Assembly (NCBI RefSeq): GCF_000716535.1 | Contig: NZ_JNWV01000016.1 | Location: forward strand, 124,001-188,000 | Reading direction: 5' to 3' | Source: Streptomyces flaveolus | GTDB taxonomy: Bacteria; Actinomycetota; Actinomycetes; Streptomycetales; Streptomycetaceae | DNA length: 64,000 nt | Shown here: piece after piece, positions 10,089 through 19,098 of the stretch | Position numbering within the stretch: position 1 is the stretch's first letter | Layout: every line of letters starts with the position of its first letter | Notes under the pieces: model-generated | Database searches by the model: none | What the model was told of the DNA's origin: nothing | What the model saw: only the letters and a program-made list of their open reading frames with translations | Position numbers and translations under genes: made by a program

Positions 10089-10721
10089 ATGAACCACTCC
10101 TTTGCGTACACCGCGCGGTTGCTCGGCGCGGGACTGCGGGCCCTGCTGGTGCTGACCGTGCTCACCGGCATCCTCTATCCGCTGGCGGTCACCGGTGTCG
10201 CCCAGGCGCTGTTCACGCACCAGGCGAACGGCTCCGAGATCACGGCGGACGGCAAGGTCGTCGGCTCGTCCCTGATCGGCCAACAGGGCTACAGCCTCAA
10301 GTACTTCCAGCCCCGCCCCGCCAACGGACTCGGACAGAACTCGATCAACACGCGGTACAAGCTGATCCTCTCCGGCGCGACCAACCTCGCCGCGGACAGC
10401 AAGGTGCTCCTGAAGCAGGTCGAGGACGCCAAGGCCGCCGTGGTGCGGGACAACTCGGTCCCCGGCCACCCGGTGAGGCCCTCCCAGGTCCCCGCCGACG
10501 CCGTCACCTCCTCCGGCTCCGGCCTGGACCCGGACATCTCCCCGGCCTACGCCCAACTCCAGGTCCGCCGGGTCGCCGCCCGCAACCACCTGCCCGTCCC
10601 CCAGGTCGAGCAACTGGTCAGGGCCCACACGACCGGCCGCACCCTCGGCTTCATCGGGGAGCCCCGGGTGAACGTCCTGGAACTGAACATCGCGCTCAAG
10701 GGGCTGATGGCGAAAAGCTGA
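10089..10721 (+). CDS. kdpC: potassium-transporting ATPase subunit C
   Basis: About 210 residues with one N-terminal membrane helix (LLGAGLRALLVLTVLTGILY) and an external domain with the family text GSSLIGQ, YFQPRPA, SGSGLDPDISP and GEPRVNVLELN. KdpC assists nucleotide and K+ handling by KdpB. An in-frame GTG at 10080 overlaps the kdpB stop and may be the true start. No kdpD/kdpE sensor genes follow; the next gene is about 770 bases away and unrelated. Confidence 0.95.
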   Translation: MNHSFAYTARLLGAGLRALLVLTVLTGILYPLAVTGVAQALFTHQANGSEITADGKVVGSSLIGQQGYSLKYFQPRPANGLGQNSINTRYKLILSGATNLAADSKVLLKQVEDAKAAVVRDNSVPGHPVRPSQVPADAVTSSGSGLDPDISPAYAQLQVRRVAARNHLPVPQVEQLVRAHTTGRTLGFIGEPRVNVLELNIALKGLMAKS

Positions 10722-10794
10722 CGGGGGCGGCGACTCCGAGGCCCTGACTCGACGGCCGCGGAGCGATGCCCCTGGGTCGATGACCTGGGGTTGA

Positions 10795-11280
10795 TGCCCC
10801 TGAGCCTGGTGGCGCCGGACTTGGTGACGCCGGGCCTGACGACGCCGGGCCTGGTGACCTCGGGCCTGGTGGCCCCGGCCTGGTGACCTCGGACCTGACG
10901 ACGCCGGGACTGGTGGCCCCGGCCTGGTGACCTCGGGCCTGACGACGCCGGGCCTGGTGACCTCGGGCCTGGTGGCCCCGGCCTGGTGACCTCGGACCTG
11001 ACGACGCCGGGCCTGGTGGCCCCGGCCTGACGACCTCGGGCCTGACGACGCCGGGCCTGGTGGCCCCGGCCTGACGACCTCGGGCCTGACGCTGACGACG
11101 CCTGGCCTGATGGCCCCGGGCCTGACGACTCCGAGACTGCTGATCCCGGGCCTGGTGACCTCGGGCCTGGTGGCCCCGGGCCTGACGACCCCGCGACTGA
11201 TGACCCCAGGCTGATGACCCGGGGCCGGACGACCCGGGGCCGGACGACCCGGGCCTGACGACCTGGCCTGACGACCCCGG
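10795..11280 (+). repeat. degenerate 15-bp tandem repeat tract
   Basis: Some thirty copies of a 15-bp unit, variants of GGCCTGGTGACCTCG and GGCCTGACGACGCCG, run head to tail with occasional one-base slips. Higher-order blocks (GGTGGCCCCGGCCTG followed by a GGTGACCTCGG or GACGACCTCGG unit) recur several times. Read in frame, the plus strand gives L-(V/T)-(T/A)-(S/P)-G pentapeptides, but the slips break every frame, so I do not call a gene. The tract fills most of the 766 bases between kdpC and the ABC exporter. Confidence 0.75.
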
Positions 11281-11403
11281 ACCCACCGATGACCCGGACC
11301 GATGACCCCGCACCGACGCCCCGAGACCCATCCATGACCCCGGTCCGATCACCCGGACCGGGGTCACCCCGCACCGAGAACCCCCGACCGCGGAACGACG
11401 TGC

Positions 11404-11480
11404 GGTTTCACCGCCCCGACCCCGTCCCCGAGCGACTGAAACCGCGTTGAAGCCACGCTGAACCGCCCGGGCCGCAAGCT
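11404..11480 (+). promoter_or_regulatory. SARP-type heptad operator and promoter of the ABC exporter
   Basis: TGAAACC (11437), TGAAGCC (11448) and TGAACCG (11459) lie exactly 11 bp apart; an inverted copy, GGTTTCA, lies at 11404. Direct heptads on an 11-bp pitch, about 9 bp before a possible -10 (CAAGCT, 11475-11480), are the hallmark of SARP/AfsR binding. An AfsR-like gene lies next to the exporter. Confidence 0.6.
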
Positions 11481-11487
11481 CTGCGGC

Positions 11488-12462
11488 ATGACGACAACGG
11501 ACGCAGACGAACTCGCGATCGCGGCCACCGGGCTGCGCAAGGCCTACGGGGACAAGACCGTCCTCGACGGCATCGACATCCACGTGCCCGCCGGCACCGT
11601 CTTCTCCCTCCTCGGGCCGAACGGCGCCGGCAAGACCACGGCGGTCAGCATCCTGTCCACGCTGATCTCCGCGGACGGCGGACAGGCGCGGATCGCCGGG
11701 CACGACCTCACCGCCGATGCGCAGGCGGTGCGGGCCGCCATCGGGGTCACCGGTCAGTTCTCCGCCGTGGACGGGCTGATCACCGGCGAGGAGAACATGC
11801 TCCTGATGGCGGACCTGCACCACCTCCCCAAGCGCGAGGGACGGCGCGTCGCCGCCGAGCTGCTGGAGCGGTTCGACCTCACCGAGGCCGCGAAGAAGCC
11901 CGCCTCCACCTACTCCGGCGGCATGAAGCGCCGCCTGGACATCGCCATGACCCTGGTCGGCAGCCCGCGGATCATCTTCCTGGACGAGCCGACCACCGGC
12001 CTCGACCCGCGCTCCCGCCACACCATGTGGCAGATCATCCGTGAACTGGTCTCCGGCGGTACGACCGTCTTCCTCACCACCCAGTACCTGGAGGAGGCCG
12101 ACCAACTGGCCGACCGCATCGCGGTGCTCAACGGCGGCAAGATCGTCGCCGACGGCAGCGCCGAGCAGCTCAAGCGGCTCGTCCCCGGCGGGCACGTGCG
12201 GCTGCGCTTCTCCGACCCGGTGGCGTACGAGCGTGCGGCCACCGCGCTGCGCGAGGCCGCCCGGGACGACGAGGCACTCACCCTCCAGATCCCCAGCGAC
12301 GGAAGCCAGCGCGAGCTGCGCGCCATCCTCGACTGGCTCGACGCCGCCGGCATCGAGGCCGACGAGCTGTCGGTCCACACCCCGGACCTGGACGACGTGT
12401 TCTTCGCCCTCACCGCCGCCCCCGTACCTTCCCAGCCCAGCGACAAGGAGACCGTCCGATGA
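11488..12462 (+). CDS. daunorubicin-resistance-type ABC transporter ATP-binding protein
   Basis: 324 residues: Walker A GPNGAGKTT (about 47-55), Q-loop GVTGQFSAVDGLITGEENM, signature YSGGMKRRLD, Walker B RIIFLDEPTTGLD and H-loop area. The C-terminal extension with DLDDVFFALT is typical of DrrA-type ATPases, which power export of drugs or lipids. ATG lies very close to the predicted promoter, so the message may be leaderless. The ATGA overlap with the permease gene indicates a two-gene operon. Confidence 0.93.
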   Translation: MTTTDADELAIAATGLRKAYGDKTVLDGIDIHVPAGTVFSLLGPNGAGKTTAVSILSTLISADGGQARIAGHDLTADAQAVRAAIGVTGQFSAVDGLITGEENMLLMADLHHLPKREGRRVAAELLERFDLTEAAKKPASTYSGGMKRRLDIAMTLVGSPRIIFLDEPTTGLDPRSRHTMWQIIRELVSGGTTVFLTTQYLEEADQLADRIAVLNGGKIVADGSAEQLKRLVPGGHVRLRFSDPVAYERAATALREAARDDEALTLQIPSDGSQRELRAILDWLDAAGIEADELSVHTPDLDDVFFALTAAPVPSQPSDKETVR

Positions 12463-13253
12463 GCGCCGCCGGCCACCCCCTCCGCGACAACCTCACCATG
12501 CTGCGGCGCAACCTGCTGCACGCCCGCCGCTACCCCTCCCTCACCCTGAACCTCCTGCTCACCCCGGTCATCCTGCTGCTGCTCTTCGTCTACGTCTTCG
12601 GCGACGTGATGAGCGCCGGCATCAACGGCGGACATGCGAACCGTGCCGACTACGTCGCCTACCTGGTCCCCGGCATCCTCCTGCTGACGGTGAGCATGAC
12701 CTCGCTCGGCACCGCCGTGTCGGTGGCCACCGACATGACCGAGGGCATCATGGCCCGGTTCCGGACCATGGCGATCTCCCGCGCCTCGGTGCTGATCGGC
12801 CACGTGCTCGGCAGCGTGCTCCAGACGCTGATGGCCCTGGTGCTGGTGCTGGGCATCGGCCTGGCCATCGGGTTCCGGCCCGACGCGACGCCGCTGGAGT
12901 GGATCGCGGCGGCGGGGCTGATGGCGCTGGTCAGCCTGGCGCTGACCTGGATCGCGGTCGGCATCGGCCTGGTGAGTCCCAACCCCGAGGGGGCCAGCAA
13001 CACCGGGACGCCCCTGGTGATGCTGCCGTTCCTGTCCAGCGCGTTCGTGCCGGTGGACGCCATGCCGGGCTGGTTCCGCTGGTTCGCCGAGTACCAGCCG
13101 TTCTCGCCCGCCATCGAGACCCTGCGCGGGCTGCTGCTCGGCAGCGGGATCGGCACGAGGAACGCGGTGCTCGCCGTCGCCTGGTGCCTGGGGCTGACCG
13201 TGCTGGGCTACCTGTGGTCCAAGGCGCAGTTCAACCGGGAGCCGCGGCGTTGA
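12459..13253 (+). CDS. ABC-2 type exporter permease (DrrB family)
   Basis: 264 residues with six membrane helices and the ABC-2 family text FGDVMSAGI, ARFRTMAISRASVLIGHVL and EYQPFSPAIETLRGLLLG near the end. It forms the channel for the upstream ATPase. ATG overlaps its stop by four bases with AAGGAG 5-10 bases upstream. It converges on the AfsR-like regulator, with 12 bases between the two stops. Confidence 0.92.
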   Translation: MSAAGHPLRDNLTMLRRNLLHARRYPSLTLNLLLTPVILLLLFVYVFGDVMSAGINGGHANRADYVAYLVPGILLLTVSMTSLGTAVSVATDMTEGIMARFRTMAISRASVLIGHVLGSVLQTLMALVLVLGIGLAIGFRPDATPLEWIAAAGLMALVSLALTWIAVGIGLVSPNPEGASNTGTPLVMLPFLSSAFVPVDAMPGWFRWFAEYQPFSPAIETLRGLLLGSGIGTRNAVLAVAWCLGLTVLGYLWSKAQFNREPRR

Positions 13254-13265
13254 GCCCGGCGGGCC

Positions 13266-16200
13266 TCACCCGGCGCTCAGCTCCCGCAGTGCCGCGGCCC
13301 GCAGCTCGTCCCGCCCCAGGGCGGCGTACCTCGACCTCGCGTCGGCGTACGCCGCCCTGTCGGCGTTCTCGGCGGCCTGCCGGGACCGGGCCGAGGACAG
13401 GGTCGGGAAGTCCCGCACCACCGGCATCCGCTCCGCCAGCGCCACCAGCCGTACGGCCGCCGTCTCGCCCCTGGCCAGCCCGGCGAGACCGAGCGCCAGC
13501 AACACCGTGCCGTAGACCGGAAGTTCCACCGGGGACCCCGAGGCCGACGAGCTGGGGGAGCCGGCCCTACCGGCAGAACCGGCCGAACCGGAGGAGCCCG
13601 TAGGCTCGGTCGGACCGGACGCGTCGGAGACATCGGGAGCCGTCACGGCGCCGGACGAGCCGGACAGCATCCCGAGAAGCCGCTCCCGCAACTGCTCGGC
13701 CAGCCCCGCCACCGGCTCCAGCCGCCCGTGCTGCGCGTGCGCCGCCAGCGCGACCGACTGCACCTGAAGCGACCACGGATGCACGAACGGATCACCGGCA
13801 TGCAGCAGGCTGTCCTCCCGTACCCGCTCCGCCGCCCGGCGCCACAGCCCGAGCCCGACCTCCGTCAGGCCCCGGGCCAGCGCGATCTCCGCCCGGGCCA
13901 GGAGATCGGGGGTGTAGATCTGCGGCGAATCCGGCGGCTGCTCCAGGGCCGCGAGTCCCAGCCAGTACTCCGCCTCGTCGACCTCCCCGCGCTGCAGACA
14001 GGCCAGCACCAGCCCCCAGCGCACGCCGACCGAGTCCGACCAGTCGCCGAACCGGTCGAGCGCGGCGAGCGCGGCGCGCAGATGGTCGTACGCCTCCGCG
14101 CCCCGCTCGGACTGGAGACACAGCTCGCTGATCCGCCCGTGGCAGAGCAGCTGCATGGCGGGGTTGGCGAGCGGCTCCAGCGCGGCGAGCATCCGGCGGG
14201 CGTACTCCAGCGCGCGCTCCGTCTCGTGCGCCGCGTCCCACACGTAGCTGGCGAAGCACGCCGCCACACCCGCCAGCAGGGGTTCCTCCGCGTCGCACAG
14301 CTCGTGCAGCAGCGCGTACTCCGGCGGGTGGATGTCCGGGACGGCGCACAGTACGACGGCCAGCGCCCGCAGCAGCGTGTCCGGTGGAGCGGGCGGCAGC
14401 CGGCGCAGCGTCAACAACTGCCGTACGGCGTGCGGGCCGTGGGCCATGAAGAGACTGGCCGTGCACGCGGCCGCCGCGGTGCGGGCCGGCTCGACGTCCT
14501 CCGGGCCGGGGTGAAAGCGGGACAGCGGCCCGCCGGTGTCGGCGATGAGGGCGGTGAGCCGGGTGAAGTGGGAGTCGGTGGCCCACAGGGAGGCCAGTAC
14601 GGCGGTGAGCGCGGCGGTGGTGGGCCCGTCGGAGCGGGCCAGCGCGTGCCGGAGCGCGAGGACGAGGTTGTCCTGTTCGGCGCGGATGCGGTTCCAGGAG
14701 GGTGCCGGGTCGCTGCTGAACAGCACGTCGTGGTGCTCGCGGCCGAAGTCCCGGGCCCAGCGCAGGAACCGGCCGGTCACCACCTCCTCCTCGCCCGCCT
14801 CGGCCCGCCGGGCGGCGCTGAACTCCCGCAGCGTCTCCAGCATGTGGAAACGCGCCCCCGAAGGGCTGTCGTCCACCTTGATCAAGGACTGACCGGCCAG
14901 TTGCTCCAGCAGGAACAGCGCGTCCCCCGTCTCACCGAGCAGGTACTCCGCGGCGTCCTCGGCGAAGCCGCCCGGGAACACCGACAGCGCGCGCAGCGCC
15001 GCCCGGCCGTCCGGCTCCAGCAGGTTCCAGCTCCACTCGACCACGGCGTGCAGCGTGCGGTGCCGCTCCGGCGCGTCACGGGCGCCGCCGCGCAGCAGCG
15101 CGAAACGGTCCCGGAGCCGACGCGCTATGTCGGCCACGGAGAGCACCCGCACCCGGGCCGCGGCCAGTTCCACGGCGAGCGGCAGCCCGTCCAGGTGGCG
15201 GCAGATCTCGGCGACCCGGTCGGCGGGCAGGTCCACGCCGGGCCGGGCCGCCCGCGCCCGCTGCTCGAAGAGCTCGACCGAGGTGGCGAGGGACAGCTCC
15301 GGCAGGGCGTACACGGACTCCGAGCTCAGCCCCAGCGGGGCCCGGCTGGTGGCCAGGACCCGCAGCTCCTTCGACCGCGACACCAGCGCCTGGACGAGGT
15401 CGGCCACGCCGGCGATCACCTGCTCGCAGTTGTCCAGCACCAGCAGCGTGGGCCCCGTACCCAGCGCGCCGACGATGCCGCCCACCGCGTCGCCGCCCCC
15501 GGTGAACTGCCGGCCTTCGCCCGCGCCGACCGCCGAGGCCACCTCGGCGGCCACGTCGTCGTCGGCGGTGACACCGGCGAGGGCGACGAAGTGCACCACG
15601 GGCTGCTCGGCAGCCCGGCCCACCGCATGGGACAGCCGGGTCTTGCCCAGCCCGCCGGGGCCCACGACGGTGACCACCCGGGCCGCGCGCAGCAGCCCGG
15701 CCACGGCGGCGATGTCGGCGTCCCGCCCCAGCAGCGGATTCGGCTCGTGCGGCACTCCCTGCCGGACTCGAGGCGCGTCCGCGTTCAGCAACTGCTGGTA
15801 CAGCGACCGCAGTTCAGCACCCGGATCGGCGCCCAGCCCGTCGCGCAGCCCGCGCCGGTAGGCGTCGTACCGGGTCAGCGCCGCGGCCCGGCCCACGGTG
15901 ACCGCCTCACAGCGCAGCAGCTCCGCCAGCACCTCCTCGTCCCGCGGCAGCTCCCGGGCCAGCTCGGCCAGCGGCGCCGTGGCCTCCTCCCGCCGCCCCA
16001 GCCGGGCGAGCGCGAGCGCACGGGAACGCACGAGGGAGCGGTGCGCCCGAAGCCGGTCGGTACGGAGCGCGACCACCGGATCGTGCAGGTCCTCTCCCGC
16101 CCCGGCGCCCACGCTCCCGTCCCACAGGGCCAGGCCCGCCTCGGCCCGCGCCAGGGACCCCGCGTGGTCCCCCGCCCGCGCCCGCTCGGCGCTCGCCGCG

Positions 16201-16502
16201 TCGTGCAGCAGCAGCGCGGAGCTGTCGACCTGCGCCTCGTCCAGCGCGAGCCGGTACCCGGTCGGCGTACTGACGACCAGCTCACCACCCACCTGCGCCC
16301 TGAGCCGCGACACCAGCACCTGCACCGCCTTGCCGGGCCGCTCGGGCAGCCCGTCCGGCCACAGCCCCTCCACCAGCCGCCCCGTACTGCACCCGGCCCG
16401 CAGGTCCCCGGCGAGCAACGCCACCAGCCCGCGCAGCCGGGGAGCGGTGATCTCCCGCCCACGACAGGCGACTTCGGCCAGCACCGTCAACTCGATGGTC
16501 AC
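13266..16502 (-). CDS. AfsR/SARP-family regulator: wHTH, BTAD, NB-ARC, TPR
   Basis: 1078 residues from GTG 16502. Order: OmpR-type winged helix (about 1-85, with GRLVEGLWPDGLPERPGKAV and VSRLRAQVG), bacterial transcriptional activation domain (about 90-240), NB-ARC ATPase with P-loop GPGGLGKTRL and LLVLDNCEQV Walker B, and a long TPR-rich C-terminus. SARP/AfsR proteins activate secondary-metabolite genes by binding 11-bp-spaced heptads. Such a site lies before the neighbouring exporter, which is therefore its likely target (inference). A low-complexity Gly/Ser/Pro stretch (about residues 960-990) links C-terminal helices. Confidence 0.92.
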   Translation of the reverse strand: MTIELTVLAEVACRGREITAPRLRGLVALLAGDLRAGCSTGRLVEGLWPDGLPERPGKAVQVLVSRLRAQVGGELVVSTPTGYRLALDEAQVDSSALLLHDAASAERARAGDHAGSLARAEAGLALWDGSVGAGAGEDLHDPVVALRTDRLRAHRSLVRSRALALARLGRREEATAPLAELARELPRDEEVLAELLRCEAVTVGRAAALTRYDAYRRGLRDGLGADPGAELRSLYQQLLNADAPRVRQGVPHEPNPLLGRDADIAAVAGLLRAARVVTVVGPGGLGKTRLSHAVGRAAEQPVVHFVALAGVTADDDVAAEVASAVGAGEGRQFTGGGDAVGGIVGALGTGPTLLVLDNCEQVIAGVADLVQALVSRSKELRVLATSRAPLGLSSESVYALPELSLATSVELFEQRARAARPGVDLPADRVAEICRHLDGLPLAVELAAARVRVLSVADIARRLRDRFALLRGGARDAPERHRTLHAVVEWSWNLLEPDGRAALRALSVFPGGFAEDAAEYLLGETGDALFLLEQLAGQSLIKVDDSPSGARFHMLETLREFSAARRAEAGEEEVVTGRFLRWARDFGREHHDVLFSSDPAPSWNRIRAEQDNLVLALRHALARSDGPTTAALTAVLASLWATDSHFTRLTALIADTGGPLSRFHPGPEDVEPARTAAAACTASLFMAHGPHAVRQLLTLRRLPPAPPDTLLRALAVVLCAVPDIHPPEYALLHELCDAEEPLLAGVAACFASYVWDAAHETERALEYARRMLAALEPLANPAMQLLCHGRISELCLQSERGAEAYDHLRAALAALDRFGDWSDSVGVRWGLVLACLQRGEVDEAEYWLGLAALEQPPDSPQIYTPDLLARAEIALARGLTEVGLGLWRRAAERVREDSLLHAGDPFVHPWSLQVQSVALAAHAQHGRLEPVAGLAEQLRERLLGMLSGSSGAVTAPDVSDASGPTEPTGSSGSAGSAGRAGSPSSSASGSPVELPVYGTVLLALGLAGLARGETAAVRLVALAERMPVVRDFPTLSSARSRQAAENADRAAYADARSRYAALGRDELRAAALRELSAG

Positions 16503-16641
16503 GCACGAAGCGTAGCCATCCCCGGCTCTCCCCACCCCCGCGCGCGGATAAGAAGGGCGCGTCCACCAGGAGACGCGAAACCGGGCTGCTCGCGGGCGGT
16601 CGTGCGCGTATGGTCGGCGTGAACCATGGGGGTGAAAGCCT

Positions 16642-17037
16642 GTGCTGTACGCACACGAGGTGATCCTGAACGAACTCGCCCAGGGGATCAGGCCGGTGGC
16701 CGAGGGCGTCGAGTGGTTCGAGGGCCTCCCGGAGGATGACCGACGCAAGGTGCTGCACGCACTGGTGCTGTTCTGCGGGCAGGCCCGCGCCCGCGAGGAG
16801 GACGTGCCGGAGAGCATCGTGCTCTCCGGTGTCCGCCCCACTCACACCCAGGCGGTGATGCTCACGAAGTGGCGCTTCGGAATGGCAGCACTCCCGCTCT
16901 ACGAACTCACCAAGTCCTTCCGCCTGCTCGTCGCCCTCTTCACCATCGCGGACACCCGTCGACGGACGCTGTACTGCACCGGGGGATGCAGTCACGCGTG
17001 GCACAACCTGCCGGCCCCGACACGGGACACGACCTGA
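16642..17037 (+). CDS. DUF5958-like protein
   Basis: 131 residues from GTG 16642 (GGGGGTGAAAG lies upstream). The text EVILNELAQGIRPVAEGVEWF, followed by ESIVLSGVRPTHTQAVML, matches what I recall of the Streptomyces DUF5958 family; function is unknown. The C-terminal part (RRRTLYCTGGCSHAWHNLP) is cysteine- and histidine-rich. It is divergent from the AfsR-like gene and not clearly in an operon. Confidence 0.7.
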   Translation: MLYAHEVILNELAQGIRPVAEGVEWFEGLPEDDRRKVLHALVLFCGQARAREEDVPESIVLSGVRPTHTQAVMLTKWRFGMAALPLYELTKSFRLLVALFTIADTRRRTLYCTGGCSHAWHNLPAPTRDTT

Positions 17038-17103
17038 GACCAGGGACGGCGGTCCCACGCGCGCGCTGATCGCCGTTGGCCACTGTCGAACGACCTCGGA
17101 CGA

Positions 17104-17295
17104 CCCGGAGACGTCGTCCGCCATCCACTGGCTCAGGGCGGCTTCACCCGTCTTGCCGAACGTCATCCGCCTACGACTGCCCACGCGTCGCAGTTCGAGG
17201 CCGAGCAGGCACCCGAGGGTCAACCGCAGCGTCGAGCCGGCCGCGTTGCCCCGGTAGTGGTAGCGCACCCGCTTGCGAAGGTTCTGCGTGCCGGT
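17104..17295 (-). pseudogene. remnant of a GIY-YIG nuclease-family gene
   Basis: Residues equivalent to LRKRVRYHYRGNAAGSTLRL, then LGCLLGLELRRVG and FGKTGEAALSQWMADD, match the internal part of GIY-YIG family proteins common in Streptomyces. No GIY or YIG motif lies upstream in frame, and the frame departs from the family after WMADD, so both ends are lost. It is one of several decayed genes in this stretch. Confidence 0.5.
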
Positions 17296-17456
17296 CGGAG
17301 TGGGGTGGCTGTTCGAAATGCCACCCGTAGACCTCTGCTGCCGCCGGAACAGGGCTCGGACGCACCATGACCGATCACCGCAGGCTACTGGTCGACGCTC
17401 ACTGAACGTTCCCGGAACGCACCGGTGCTCGACCACAGGCCGCACTCACGACAGCG

Positions 17457-17492
17457 AAACACCCCGACTGGTCGGAACCTGCCGGGGTGTTT
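17457..17492. terminator. perfect 10-bp hairpin
   Basis: AAACACCCCG pairs with CGGGGTGTTT around a 16-base loop. It could end transcripts from either side: the truncated gene at 17619 (minus) or the remnant region to its left. The 707 bases from 17038 to 17744 otherwise hold only gene remnants. Confidence 0.55.
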
Positions 17493-17618
17493 CTGAGACC
17501 CCTCTGAAAGGAGGGATGGGAAGCATAACTGACCTGAGGCCGGTGGGGGGACGACCTTCGGCCGGTACCGGCGCATCCACGCTCCGCCCTGGGTGCATCA
17601 TCCCGGCCACCGGTACAG

Positions 17619-17729
17619 TCACGGACGACTCCGGCGAACTGCTGGTCTGGGTGAGCGCCCGGCGGCGAACATGGTGGCCGCGATGAGGACGACGGTGACG
17701 GCGTTGAGCGCCAGGTGCAGGGTCTCCAT
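17619..17729 (-). CDS. 36-residue membrane peptide, probable truncated gene
   Basis: METLHLALNAVTVVLIAATM followed by FAAGRSPRPAVRRSRP and a stop. A good ribosome site (GGTGGGGAAG) lies just before ATG 17729, which is 15 bases after the peroxidase stop on the same strand, so it would be the last cistron of the peroxidase operon. It looks like the N-terminal helix of a longer membrane protein cut off by the decay seen to its left. Confidence 0.4.
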   Translation of the reverse strand: METLHLALNAVTVVLIAATMFAAGRSPRPAVRRSRP

Positions 17730-17744
17730 CGGGCTTCCCCACCG

Positions 17745-19079
17745 TCAGCCGCTCAGTTCGCCGAGCCAGCGCAGGGCGGTCAGGCTGGGCAGGAAGCAGT
17801 ACTCGCCTCCTCGGGTGACGACGAACCGCGGCAGCGCGGCGAGGCGTCGGCGCAGCGGCCTGCGGGGAATCGTGAAGTCGGCTGAGCCGTCGCGGGATCC
17901 GGTCACGGGGTCCTGGGCGTCGTTCGCGCCGAAGAAGACGCCGTCGTTCATCCACTGGGACTGGACGAACTCGAACTGCCGCCCCAGGTGCGCGCCGATG
18001 AACGCGAACATCAGGCCGCGGTCGGCTCCGTCGTCCTCCAGTACTCCCTCGGGCAGCGGCGGACCGTAGACGGCGCCGCGCCGGATCATGCGGTGCAGTC
18101 GTACCTCTCCCGCCACGGCCGCGTCGCGGGGGTTGGCCCGGCGGATGTGGCAGCCGCCGGGCGTCTTGAACCCCGCCGGGTCGTCGCTCTCGTACAGGAA
18201 GGTGTTACGGCGGTACGGGTCGGCGCCGAGCGCCGGCTCGTCGTGGTCCGGGGCCAGCGCCAGGGGAGTTCCGCTGCGCCAGCGCCCCATGATCTTGGCC
18301 GCGATCAGTTCCTCGTCCTGGGGCCCGGTGGAGTTGTCCTTCAGATAGCGGCGGAACGCGGCGACGTCCTGGTGGAGCTTGCGGAAGACGGCGTAGCTGC
18401 CGTTGCGTCCCAGCACGGCCGGTTGCGGGGACTGGATCCCGCCCAGTTCGTCCCGGTGGCCGAGGACGAACTCGCCGGCCTTCAGCGGCACTTCCAACTG
18501 GTTGGAGCCCGGTATGCCGCTGCCTTCGACGGCGGGATGGCTGACCCCGTCGCGGTAGCCGAAGTGCTCGGTCTCGGTGGGCAGCGCGTAGCAGTCCTGC
18601 CGCCAGACCGCCGTCACGCCGGGGAGCCGGTCGTACGCGGGGCGGGCCCTGTCGAGGGCAGCCTCCAGTCGTGCGGCTTCCGGCGCGACCGCGGTGAGGA
18701 CCACGTGCACATCGGGGCTGCCCAGCGGCGTCTCCCAGTGTTCCGGGCTGCTGTCGCCCACATCGCCCAGCGCCCTGGCACGGGCCGCCATCCCCTGGCG
18801 GAACTCCCAGGCGAACGTCTCCAGCGCGGCGGGCGGCACTCCCAGCGCCTCCAGGCCGCGGCAGGTGACGGCCGCGCTCACCCAGGTCTCGTCCAGGGGG
18901 CTGACCGAGTCCGCCACGGAGGTCACCGCCGTACTCGCCCGCCGCATCAACTCCCGGCCGTCGCCCCGGTCGTCGATGCGGAAGGCGAGGTAGGTCGCCG
19001 CGTAGGGCGTCGGCCGGGGGCTGAGGACCCCGCGCTGGATGTCGTCGAGTTCCATTGAGACGTCCGTGTGCACACTCAC
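17745..19079 (-). CDS. DyP-type heme peroxidase
   Basis: 444 residues from GTG 19079 (GGGAGG, 7 bases upstream). The family GXXDG motif appears as FGYRDGVSHP (catalytic Asp near 177). The proximal heme histidine is in GCHIRRANPRD (near 311) and the distal arginine follows in EVRLHRMIRRG. DyP enzymes oxidise dyes and phenolics with hydrogen peroxide. No Tat or Sec signal is visible, so it is probably cytoplasmic. It is the third gene of a minus-strand operon with two unrecognised partners. Confidence 0.92.
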   Translation of the reverse strand: MSVHTDVSMELDDIQRGVLSPRPTPYAATYLAFRIDDRGDGRELMRRASTAVTSVADSVSPLDETWVSAAVTCRGLEALGVPPAALETFAWEFRQGMAARARALGDVGDSSPEHWETPLGSPDVHVVLTAVAPEAARLEAALDRARPAYDRLPGVTAVWRQDCYALPTETEHFGYRDGVSHPAVEGSGIPGSNQLEVPLKAGEFVLGHRDELGGIQSPQPAVLGRNGSYAVFRKLHQDVAAFRRYLKDNSTGPQDEELIAAKIMGRWRSGTPLALAPDHDEPALGADPYRRNTFLYESDDPAGFKTPGGCHIRRANPRDAAVAGEVRLHRMIRRGAVYGPPLPEGVLEDDGADRGLMFAFIGAHLGRQFEFVQSQWMNDGVFFGANDAQDPVTGSRDGSADFTIPRRPLRRRLAALPRFVVTRGGEYCFLPSLTALRWLGELSG

Positions 19080-19098
19080 GGCTGACCTCCCCGCTGCC

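Noticed and set aside
10795-11280. CRISPR array
   Set aside because: The repeats are contiguous, degenerate and without unique spacers; no cas genes are present.
10547-11374. A minus-strand open frame through the 15-bp repeats
   Set aside because: Its sequence is only repeat-derived Arg/Gly/Pro/Ser text, and it overlaps kdpC.
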